A stretch of 64,000 nucleotides of DNA from Micromonosporaceae bacterium KJ-029. Its GTDB lineage: Bacteria; Actinomycetota; Actinomycetes; Mycobacteriales; Micromonosporaceae. Both the position numbers and the translations under genes were made by a program. The stretch spans positions 174,460 to 238,459 of the forward strand of contig BIFP01000002.1 of assembly GCA_005402585.1 (NCBI GenBank), written 5' to 3'. Positions 58,133 through 64,000 of this stretch are shown piece after piece; within the stretch, counting starts at the first letter, position 1, and each line of letters begins with the position of its first letter. The notes under the pieces are model-generated. The model made no database searches. It had not been told where the DNA came from and was given only the letters and a program-made list of their open reading frames with translations.

Positions 58133-58525
58133 TCAGATCGCCGTCCGCACGGTGGCCCGCGCCTGCGAGAGCACCTTTTCGCCGAGGCAGGTTGCGGTGA
58201 CGTCGAGCCTGGTCAGGCCGTCCTCGGTCACCTCGCGGACCACCGCGGTCACCACGATCTCGGTGCCCTCGTCGTCGTCGGGTACGACCACCGGGCGGGT
58301 GAACCGGACGCCGTAGTCGACCACCGCGTCGGGCGCGCCGGCCCAGGTGGTGACCGCCCGGCCGACCAGTGCCATGGTGAACATGCCGTGGGCGATCACC
58401 CCGGGCAGGCCGACCTTCGTGGCGGTCCGGTCGCTCCAGTGGATCGGGTTGAAATCGCCCGAGGCGCCGGCATAGCGGACCAGGTCCGCCCGGGTCACCC
58501 GGAACGTCTGGGTGGGCAGTTCCAC
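58133..58525 (-). CDS. MaoC-type dehydratase, HadB-like
   Basis: A 130-residue hot-dog fold hydratase. The catalytic Asp and His of the R-hydratase motif are in GDFNPIHWSD, followed by VGLPGVIAHGMFTMALVG. In actinobacteria such proteins, paired with a HadA-like partner encoded next door, dehydrate 3-hydroxyacyl-ACP in fatty acid elongation. The one-base gap to the HadA-like gene supports a heterodimer. Mycobacterial HadB serves mycolic acid synthesis; Micromonosporaceae lack mycolates, so general type II fatty acid synthesis is the likelier role. Confidence 0.9.
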   Translation of the reverse strand: MELPTQTFRVTRADLVRYAGASGDFNPIHWSDRTATKVGLPGVIAHGMFTMALVGRAVTTWAGAPDAVVDYGVRFTRPVVVPDDDEGTEIVVTAVVREVTEDGLTRLDVTATCLGEKVLSQARATVRTAI

Positions 58526-58526
58526 G

Positions 58527-58973
58527 TCACGCCTCCCCGCGTACGACCAGCTTGGACCAGACCGCGACCACCTGTTCGCCGGCGGTGGTGCGGACGTCGG
58601 TCCGGGTGGTCAGGAACTCGTGGCCGCCGCGGCTGGTGATGTCCTCGACGGTGTTGACACAGACCAGCTCGTCACCGGCGACCACCGGCCGGGTGTACGC
58701 GAACCGCTGGTCGCCGTGGACGACCCGGGTGTAGTCGATACCGAGGGCCGGATCCTCGATCAGCTGACGACTCGCGGCCATGGTGAGCACCATGGGGAAG
58801 GTCGGCGGCGCGACCACGTCCGAGTGGCCCAGCGAGCGGGCGGCCTCCGGATCGTGGTAAGCGGGATCGGTGGCGCCGATCGCCGTCGCGAACTCACGGA
58901 TCTTCTCGCGGCCCACCTGATAGGGGGCGGTCGGCGGATAGCTCCGGCCGACGAAGGAGTGGTCCAGGGACAT
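58527..58973 (-). CDS. FAS1-like/MaoC N-terminal dehydratase, HadA-like
   Basis: A 148-residue hot-dog protein without the R-hydratase Asp-His motif, the structural partner of the HadB-like protein. It begins MSLDHSFVGRSYPPTAPYQVGREKIREFATAIGATDPAYHDPEAARSLGH and includes APPTFPMVLTM and GIDYTRVVHGDQRFAYTRPVVAGD, typical of HadA and the former UPF0336 family. It lies between rpmG and the HadB-like gene, the order known from mycobacteria and Streptomyces. Confidence 0.9.
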   Translation of the reverse strand: MSLDHSFVGRSYPPTAPYQVGREKIREFATAIGATDPAYHDPEAARSLGHSDVVAPPTFPMVLTMAASRQLIEDPALGIDYTRVVHGDQRFAYTRPVVAGDELVCVNTVEDITSRGGHEFLTTRTDVRTTAGEQVVAVWSKLVVRGEA

Positions 58974-59102
58974 GCCGCGAACCTACACGCAGAACGACGA
59001 ACGCCGGCCCGCGCGGTCGGCCACGGCCCGGAGGCCGCGCCGTCCGCAGGGACCGGCGATTGTCGTACGTGCGGAGCCCGGGCCGATCGGCCCGGACAGG
59101 GT

Positions 59103-59270
59103 TCAGCGCGTCTCGCGGTGAACGGTGTGCCGCCCGTCCCGGGGGCAGAACTTCTTCAGCTCGATGCGGTCCGGGTCGTTGCGGCGGTTCTTGCGCGTGA
59201 TGTAGTTGCGCTCCTTGCACTCCACACACGCCAAAGTGATCTTCGGCCGGACATCGGTCGCCTTCGCCAC
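59103..59270 (-). CDS. rpmG: 50S ribosomal protein L33
   Basis: The minus strand reads a 55-residue L33: GTG, then [39 protein letters not shown] and [15 protein letters not shown]. Only three of the four zinc-ribbon cysteines are present (C-x2-C, then C-P-R-D), so zinc binding is doubtful. GAGGAAGG precedes the start. It heads the rpmG-hadA-hadB group. Confidence 0.96.
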   Translation of the reverse strand: MAKATDVRPKITLACVECKERNYITRKNRRNDPDRIELKKFCPRDGRHTVHRETR

Positions 59271-59402
59271 GGCGGAGTGCCTTCCTCGCTAACGGATACA
59301 ACTACGGCGCTACAGCCTACGCGCTGCTTGCGCACACACGCAAAGGCGGGCGCCTGTGGCGCCCGTCTCACCCACCACCAGGTGCACCCCGGCAGCCGAG
59401 AG

Positions 59403-59475
59403 TAGCGGTGGCCGGACTTGAACCGGCGACACAGCGATTATGAGCCGCTTGCTCTGCCATCTGAGCTACACCGCC
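59403..59475 (-). tRNA. tRNA-Met (CAT anticodon, elongator type)
   Basis: A 73-base cloverleaf with acceptor GGCGGTG/CACCGCT (first pair G-U), D-arm GCTC...GAGC, anticodon CAT in the loop CTCATAA, T-loop GTTCAAG, and discriminator A. The paired first base argues for an elongator rather than an initiator tRNA. It lies 25 bases after tRNA-Thr. Confidence 0.95.
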
Positions 59476-59500
59476 GCGGTGGGCCCAGCCGGACCCTCTG

Positions 59501-59573
59501 AGCCCCCTTACGGAATCGAACCGTAGACCTTCTCCTTACCATGGAGACGCTCTGCCGACTGAGCTAAGGGGGC
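59501..59573 (-). tRNA. tRNA-Thr (GGT anticodon)
   Basis: A 73-base cloverleaf with acceptor GCCCCCT/AGGGGGC, anticodon GGT in the loop ATGGTAA, T-loop GTTCGAT and discriminator T. It is the first of a tRNA-Thr, tRNA-Met pair upstream of rpmG. Confidence 0.96.
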
Positions 59574-59605
59574 CTGCGCGATCACTCGGTGGCCGCGCAG
59601 AGGTA

Positions 59606-59634
59606 AGACTACACGGCCCGGTCGTGCTCGTGAA
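59606..59634 (-). promoter_or_regulatory. Promoter of tRNA-Thr-tRNA-Met
   Basis: TTCACG (59629-59634) and TAGTCT (59606-59611) are 17 bases apart on the minus strand, about 33 bases before tRNA-Thr. Confidence 0.6.
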
Positions 59635-59665
59635 ATCGGATCCCCCGCCACGACGTACGCCCAGC

Positions 59666-62215
59666 TCAGGGAACTACCCGCAGCCGCGGCAGCTCACTTT
59701 CGGAGATCGACTCCGGGTCGAGCTGGGCGCCGAACCACGCCTCCAGCCGCTCGTACGGCAGCGGTCGGCTGAACAGGAAGCCCTGGCCGATCTCGCAGCC
59801 GATGTCCTGCAGCAGTTCCAGGGTCAGCTCGCTCTCGACGCCCTCGGCGACCACCGTCAGACCGAACTGCTGGGAGAGAGTGACCACGGCGTTGACGATC
59901 GCCAGATCCCCCGGGTCGGTCGCCATTCCCTGCACGAAGGAGTGGTCGACCTTCACCTCGTGCACCGGCAGCCGGCGCAGGTGGGCCAGCGAGGACCTGC
60001 CGGTGCCGAAGTCGTCCACCGACAGGCGTACCCCGAGGTCGCGCAGGCGGCGCAGGGTCGGGATCGGCCGCTCGGTGCCGTCCAGCACCCCGGCCTCCGT
60101 GATCTCCAGCGTCAGCAGCTGCGCCGGGACGCCGTACTCGTCCAGCAGGTCGCGTACCCGCTCCGGGAAGTGCTGGTCGGTGAGCGTACGCGCGGAGAGG
60201 TTGACCGCGACGGCGAGTGCCTGGCCGCCGTGCCCCCAGTCCCGGCTGTGCCGCAGCCCCTCCCGGAGCACGAACTCGGTGAGCCGGCCGAGCTGGCCGG
60301 TGTGCTCGGCCACCGCGACGAAGTCCTCCGGCGCGACCGTGCCGTGCGTCGGGTGCTCCCAGCGGGCCAGGCACTCCACCCCGACCAGCCGGCGGTCCCG
60401 GAGGGTCACCTTGGGCTGGTAGTAGATCTCCAGTTCCCCGTTGTCGAGCGCGGTGCGCAGATCGCCGGCGAGCCCGAGCCGGCGCAGCGATCGCGATTCC
60501 AGCGCCGGGCTGTACAACTGGACGCTTCCCGGCACCGATTTCGCCGAGTTCGCCGCCACGTCCACCCGTTGCAGCAGGGTGGCCGGGTCGCTGCCGTGAT
60601 CCGGATGCAGGACGACCCCGACGGCGGTGTCCACGTCCAGCGTGAGGGCGTCGAAGACCATCTCGTCCCGGATCTGCTCCCGCAGTTGGCCGGCGAGTTC
60701 CACCGCCGCCTCGGCGTTCTCCAGTCGCAGGGTCACCAGGAACTCGTCCCCGCCGACCCGGCCCACCAGCGCGGCCGACGGTATGCAGCCCCGTAGTCGG
60801 TCGGCGACCTCCACCAGCACCTTGTCCCCTGCCGCGTGCCCGAGGGACTCGTTGACCTGGCGCAGCCCGTCGACGTCGAAGAGGAGCAGCGCGACCACCT
60901 CGCCCGGGGCGCGGATCCGGACCGCCTCGGTCAACGCGCCGAGAATCCGGCGGCGGTTCGGCAGTTTGGTCAGCCCGTCGTGGTACGCGTCGTGTCGCAG
61001 CCGGTCGACCAGCCGGGAGTTCTCCAGCGCCACCCCGGCGTGTGCGGCGACCGTTTCGAAAACGGGGATGTCCGCGGCACGGAAGAAGTTGGTGTCACCG
61101 AGCCGGTTGGCGACCTCCAGCGTGCCGATGACCGCCTTGCCCGAGCGCAGCGGCACCACGATCACGTCCTTGACCACCGCACGGTCAAGCGCCTCGCGCA
61201 GCCGCGGATCGCCACCGAGCCGGTCGCTCACCGCCACCGTCTCCTGCCGGGCAACCGCCTCGTCGCGCAGCACAGCCGGGCCGAGCGCGGAATCCAACAG
61301 CCCCGGTTTGCCCTCCTGGGCGGTCAGCAGCACCTCCGGATGTCGCCCCTGGGCGGGCAACCAGAGGGTGGCGGACTCCGCCTGCATGAGACTTCGGATC
61401 CGGACCAGCAGGGCGTCGATGAGGTTCCCGTCCGGCCCGCTCTCGGTGATCGCCTTGGTGAGTTCGTACATCTCCGAGAGGGTGCGGTGCTGCCGGAGGA
61501 ACTGCGCGTACGAGCTGTAGACCAGGGCGAACGCCAAGGCCAGCCCGGCGAAGATCAGGATGGTCCACGGTGTGCTGTCCAACGCGATGATGATCAGCAG
61601 GCCGATGGACAGGTTGATCGCGACCCCGAGCAGCATGGGTGGGGCGGCGGCCCGGATGAGTTCCCGCCCGGCCTGCCAGCCCTGCACCACGGTGAAGACC
61701 CCGACCATGGCGGCGACCTGGACCATGGTGTGGGTGCCGATGGCGGCGAGAAGGACGGCCCAGGTAGTCGGTCCGACGCCGATGTCGACGCCGACGCCAC
61801 GGGACGGCAGCAGCAGGGTGTACACCACCGTCGCCAGGGAGGTCGCCGCCGCCGCGCCGGCCACGTTGAACCAGAGCTTCACCGGCAGCAGCTTGCGCCG
61901 CATCTGAATGACGAGGGAGGCCACGGTGTACGCCAGCACCACCGACAACGGTGGGAGCACGAACAACGCGACAACGAGCGGGATCTCGGTAGGGAAGACC
62001 AGGAACGCCTGCCGTCGGATCACGACGTTGATGGTCGGAATGGCGGCGACGACCATCGCCACGGTGAGCAGCAGGGTGACCGGCAGATTTCCCAGGGCAG
62101 GTGTGACCGTCAGCCCGAGCAGCAGGCAGACGATCACCGCGCACAGCGCCAACGGCCCGGTGATGAGCCAGGCGTGTTCGGTCCGCCGAGGAGCGGAACG
62201 CGGACGCGACGTCAT
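59666..62215 (-). CDS. Membrane GGDEF-EAL protein (cyclic-di-GMP turnover)
   Basis: An 849-residue bifunctional-type protein. Residues about 17-225 hold six to seven membrane helices of an MASE-like sensor; about 260-410 look like a GAF domain (LIDALLVRIRSLMQAESATLWLP to AHAGVALENSRLVDRL); a GGDEF domain follows with intact GGDEF near residue 488 (VGRVGGDEFLV), then an EAL domain whose signature is ECL (GVECLARW, near 614) with the other metal and catalytic motifs present (NLSAR, LEITEAG, VDDFGTG, KVDHSFV, VAEGVE). Both synthesis and breakdown of c-di-GMP are thus possible. GAGGGGAG precedes the ATG. A small secreted-peptide gene lies 47 bases upstream. Confidence 0.93.
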   Translation of the reverse strand: MTSRPRSAPRRTEHAWLITGPLALCAVIVCLLLGLTVTPALGNLPVTLLLTVAMVVAAIPTINVVIRRQAFLVFPTEIPLVVALFVLPPLSVVLAYTVASLVIQMRRKLLPVKLWFNVAGAAAATSLATVVYTLLLPSRGVGVDIGVGPTTWAVLLAAIGTHTMVQVAAMVGVFTVVQGWQAGRELIRAAAPPMLLGVAINLSIGLLIIIALDSTPWTILIFAGLALAFALVYSSYAQFLRQHRTLSEMYELTKAITESGPDGNLIDALLVRIRSLMQAESATLWLPAQGRHPEVLLTAQEGKPGLLDSALGPAVLRDEAVARQETVAVSDRLGGDPRLREALDRAVVKDVIVVPLRSGKAVIGTLEVANRLGDTNFFRAADIPVFETVAAHAGVALENSRLVDRLRHDAYHDGLTKLPNRRRILGALTEAVRIRAPGEVVALLLFDVDGLRQVNESLGHAAGDKVLVEVADRLRGCIPSAALVGRVGGDEFLVTLRLENAEAAVELAGQLREQIRDEMVFDALTLDVDTAVGVVLHPDHGSDPATLLQRVDVAANSAKSVPGSVQLYSPALESRSLRRLGLAGDLRTALDNGELEIYYQPKVTLRDRRLVGVECLARWEHPTHGTVAPEDFVAVAEHTGQLGRLTEFVLREGLRHSRDWGHGGQALAVAVNLSARTLTDQHFPERVRDLLDEYGVPAQLLTLEITEAGVLDGTERPIPTLRRLRDLGVRLSVDDFGTGRSSLAHLRRLPVHEVKVDHSFVQGMATDPGDLAIVNAVVTLSQQFGLTVVAEGVESELTLELLQDIGCEIGQGFLFSRPLPYERLEAWFGAQLDPESISESELPRLRVVP

Positions 62216-62262
62216 GGCTCCCCTCGTCGGTTCAGCGGGGCCGAGCGGGGGGCGGTCGCCCG

Positions 62263-62409
62263 TCAGGGCACCAAGGCGCCCAGCGCGGGCATGGCCCAGT
62301 CGATGCCGGAGCTTCGAAGCTCAGGCTCCGCGGCACTGCCGGACGCGAGTGCCAGGCCGAAGACCAACATGAGGGAGCCGAACAGCCGGCCCAGACGTTG
62401 AGCAGACAT
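62263..62409 (-). CDS. Small putative secreted peptide upstream of the GGDEF-EAL gene
   Basis: A 48-codon gene with ATG eight bases after AGGAG. Residues 1-27 look like a signal peptide (MSAQRLGRLFGSLMLVFGLA, then LASGSAA), leaving a mature peptide of about 20 residues, EPELRSSGIDWAMPALGALV plus a final Pro. The same direction and the 47-base spacing suggest cotranscription with the membrane GGDEF-EAL protein. I recognise no family. It could be a signal sensed by that protein's membrane part, but that is inference. Confidence 0.6.
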   Translation of the reverse strand: MSAQRLGRLFGSLMLVFGLALASGSAAEPELRSSGIDWAMPALGALVP

Positions 62410-62995
62410 CTTTGCTCCTGATGGGGTGACGGGTAAGCAACGGAGGTCCTCCGATGGTGCCACAGCCGGTCCACTACTGGAAAGTTCACGACCCCAATGT
62501 CGGCCGGTTCGTCGCCGCGCGTCGCACAGCTACGCCTGTCCGTGAGACATCTGCACAGGTCAGAGCCGGCAAGTCGACGACTCGGCTCGAAGAAGACACC
62601 AACCGCCCATTACTTCCTTAGGCCGCGTAGCGGGTCTTGCATTCCTTAGGCCGCGTAGCGGGTCTTGCAGACGGCAAGTGGAGAAATCCACCGACCCATG
62701 TGGACGGCCGAACCCCCGCCCCGCGCAGCCGCGCGCCCTTCAACCACCGTTCGCCAACCGCGGCGAGGAGGGACGGCAGAGTTCTCAGCACCGCCGTCAG
62801 AATAGGCGGGACGCGCTTCCCAACCACCCCCATGAATGGCTCATGCGGCCCGGCACCAGACGCCTACCGGCGCCCTGGCCAGATGGGAACCCCGACCCTC
62901 CTCAGAGATGCCGCCCGCGGATCACCTCGCCGGGCACCACAAGGGCTACCAGCCTCCCCGACGAGGAGATCCGCTCAACAGCCAGCAGTGACAAG
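62410..62995. other. Gene-poor stretch with a tandem repeat
   Basis: These 586 bases between the small peptide gene and the coiled-coil protein hold no gene I can support; frames on both strands lack start signals and look random in composition. A 6-bp hairpin CGGAGG/CCTCCG lies near 62438-62452 in front of the small peptide gene, and a duplicated 28-mer lies at 62614-62669. GC content is a little lower and less ordered than in the neighbouring genes, which would suit a lineage-specific or decayed segment beside a tRNA. Confidence 0.5.
62614..62669. repeat. Perfect tandem duplication of a 28-bp unit
   Basis: The unit, beginning TTCCTTAGGCCGCGTAGCGG, occurs twice head to tail (62614-62641 and 62642-62669) without a mismatch. 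The CCGCGTAGCGG part is nearly palindromic. No third copy is seen. Confidence 0.93.
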
Positions 62996-63643
62996 CTACG
63001 AGAAGGCGTTTACGAGGAGCCCGATCGGAATCGACAGCAACGCACCAGCAAGGAAGAACAGCATCTGCTCCTTGCGGCTCTTGCGCTGAGCCTGTTCAAG
63101 GTCTTTCTGCAGCAGCTTCAGGCGAGCGCGAAGCTCCGACTGCTCCTTCAGCATGCTCTGCTGCAATGAGGCGTGTGCCGAGGTGATCGCGGCATCAATG
63201 ACGCCCTTGACGGCCTTCGCCTCCTCCGCCCTGAGCGCCGCCAACTGCCGGCTCTGTTCTTCCTCGGCTCGCAGCCGGTCTACCGCGGCGTGGCGCGCAC
63301 GCAGCTCGGCCTGAAGCTCTGTGACGATCGACTCGGCCTCGCCCAGCGACTCGACGAGGCGGGATACCCGGTCATCGATACCGGCCGCCCCTCCCGGCTC
63401 CCTCCTCCACGAGGGATACACGCGGCGGTTGAAGTCCTCTGGCCTGTAGGTCTCATCGATGTCCTTGACGAGTTCGGCCGCGGCATCCGCCGCTTCAGCC
63501 GCCCGGCGCTCAGCTGCGCGAGACTGTCGACTCGCGAACCATGCCGTTAAGAGACTCGCCAGAGGCGCGCGCCAGCGGCTCCGACAACGGCTGCAGCGAC
63601 CGAAACAAGGGATTCCACGGCGACACCTCCGTGCCCGCTGCAT
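62996..63643 (-). CDS. Coiled-coil, C-terminally membrane-anchored protein; N-terminus probably frameshifted
   Basis: The body is clear: a hydrophobic stretch (LASLLTAWFASRQSRAAERRAA), an acidic region (ELVKDIDETYRPEDFNRRVYPSW), a long coiled coil of about 90 residues (ESLGEAESIVTELQAELRARHAAV onward) and a final membrane helix (MLFFLAGALLSIPIGLLVNAF). The uninterrupted reading starts at ATG 63643 with an odd Arg/Cys-rich lead and no ribosome site. In another frame a GTG at 63618 with GGAGGT at 63625-63630 encodes MESLVSVAAAVVGAAGA, which would join the body naturally if one base were added near 63570. So this is either an error, a pseudogene or a frameshifted gene. Function unknown. Confidence 0.6.
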   Translation of the reverse strand: MQRARRCRRGIPCFGRCSRCRSRWRAPLASLLTAWFASRQSRAAERRAAEAADAAAELVKDIDETYRPEDFNRRVYPSWRREPGGAAGIDDRVSRLVESLGEAESIVTELQAELRARHAAVDRLRAEEEQSRQLAALRAEEAKAVKGVIDAAITSAHASLQQSMLKEQSELRARLKLLQKDLEQAQRKSRKEQMLFFLAGALLSIPIGLLVNAFS

Positions 63644-63698
63644 GCCCGATGGGTGGGTGATCACGGCTAACAGCGGTCGACTGGAGCAGAATACGACG

Positions 63699-63736
63699 AA
63701 GGCCCCTGACCTACGTTTCCTCAGGTCAGAGGCCTT
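63699..63736 (-). terminator. Terminator after tRNA-Tyr
   Basis: AAGGCCTCTGACCT and AGGTCAGGGGCCTT (minus strand) form a 14-bp stem with one mismatch and a 10-base loop, ten bases after the tRNA. Confidence 0.85.
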
Positions 63737-63745
63737 GCCGATCCC

Positions 63746-63829
63746 TGGTGGCGGGTAGAGGATTCGAACCTCTGTAGCTTTCGCGACGGATTTACAGTCC
63801 GCTCCCATTGGCCGCTCGGGCAACCCGCC
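63746..63829 (-). tRNA. tRNA-Tyr (GTA anticodon), CCA encoded
   Basis: A type II tRNA of 81 bases plus an encoded CCA (63746-63748): acceptor GGCGGGT/ACCCGCC, anticodon GTA in CTGTAAA, a long variable arm, T-loop GTTCGAA, discriminator A. The other three tRNAs in this window do not encode CCA. Confidence 0.96.
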
Positions 63830-63867
63830 AGGGCGTACCACCGCACCGTGGTGCGGCAGCGGAAGCA

Positions 63868-63873
63868 AGGATA
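63868..63873 (-). promoter_or_regulatory. Probable -10 box of tRNA-Tyr
   Basis: TATCCT on the minus strand lies 39 bases before the tRNA; a TTGCGA stands 19 bases further upstream. A CCGCACC/GGTGCGG inverted repeat (63841-63856) lies between the start and the tRNA. Confidence 0.45.
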
Positions 63874-63978
63874 GCGGCTCCCCCCGCCGCCGTCGCAACC
63901 GGGTACCGTCAGGGGGTCGCACCGCTGGTCAGCGGAGGACAGACGATCACAAACCGGCCGGACAGCAGGAGCATGAGC

Positions 63979-64000
63979 ATGGCAGCGAACCCGTCGTTCG
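63979..64000 (+). CDS. YajQ-like nucleotide-binding protein, first codons only
   Basis: The window ends seven codons into a gene reading MAANPSF. This is the usual start of actinobacterial YajQ-family proteins, which continue with DIVSKVDRQEV in the family as I know it. AGGAG lies seven bases before the ATG at 63979; a second ATG at 63973 is too close to it. Some YajQ proteins bind cyclic-di-GMP, which would fit the GGDEF-EAL gene nearby. The call rests on seven residues. Confidence 0.5.

Noticed and set aside
62486..62495. GGGGTCGTGA on the minus strand upstream of the small peptide gene, like the start of a ZTP riboswitch
   Set aside because: The rest of the ZTP consensus, including the CCGCCUGGGC part, is missing.
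62614..62669. The duplicated 28-mer as a CRISPR remnant
   Set aside because: The copies touch with no spacer between them and no cas gene is nearby.
62678..63169. A 163-codon plus-strand frame in the gene-poor stretch
   Set aside because: No ribosome site, random composition, and its second half is antisense to the coiled-coil gene.
62996..63922. The coiled-coil gene read as 308 residues through tRNA-Tyr
   Set aside because: The stretch containing GADCKSVAKATEVRILYPPP is the translated tRNA gene, a familiar artefact.

Overview
The window is high-GC actinobacterial DNA. Gene order, the actinobacterial ribosomal protein variants and the GC-rich codon use point to the family Micromonosporaceae (Micromonospora or a close relative); that placement is inference from recognition, not from a search. 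Almost all genes lie on the minus strand.

Positions 1-8,600 hold the end of a proline/alanine-rich protein of unknown function and then a seven-gene thiamine operon read leftwards: thiE, thiO, thiS, thiG, a second ThiE/TenI-like gene, thiD, thiC. A good promoter and a TPP riboswitch stand in front of thiE. Five of the six junctions overlap. Repeats crowd this operon: a 54-bp element present twice in inverted orientation around thiE, two perfect inverted repeats at either end of the second ThiE gene, and in-frame tandem repeats inside thiG and the second ThiE gene.

Positions 8,600-20,100 are an accessory stretch: a 1,944-residue secreted mosaic protein (ThuA-like, sugar-dehydrogenase propeller, PKD, CBM6, DUF1349, FIMAH), a small membrane-anchored secreted protein, an aldo/keto reductase, an ABC-F ATPase, an RsmC-like methyltransferase and a proline-rich membrane protein.

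Positions 20,200-57,700 are the ribosomal and transcription core in its usual order, read right to left: secE-nusG-rplK-rplA, rplJ-rplL, rpoB-rpoC, two small membrane proteins, rpsL-rpsG-fusA-tuf, the S10 operon joined to spc (rpsJ to rplO), secY-adk-map, a DUF1707 protein, and infA-rpmJ-rpsM-rpsK-rpsD-rpoA-rplQ followed by truA. Strong hairpins and recognisable -35/-10 promoters split it into transcription units. The leaders of the S10 and str operons share an exact 20-nt element, and rplJ has an L10-type leader ending in an intrinsic terminator.

Positions 57,900-64,000 hold tRNA-Trp, a HadA/HadB-type dehydratase pair, rpmG, tRNA-Met, tRNA-Thr, a membrane GGDEF-EAL protein preceded by a 48-residue secreted-peptide gene, a gene-poor stretch with a tandem 28-bp repeat, a coiled-coil membrane protein with a probable frameshift, tRNA-Tyr, and the first codons of a yajQ-like gene. 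The last part therefore carries two cyclic-di-GMP-related genes close together.

The best leads for something undescribed are the shared leader element of the two ribosomal operons, the palindrome at the start of the str transcript, the repeat-laden thiamine operon, and the small secreted peptide paired with the GGDEF-EAL protein. No CRISPR array, transposase, phage gene or rRNA gene is visible.
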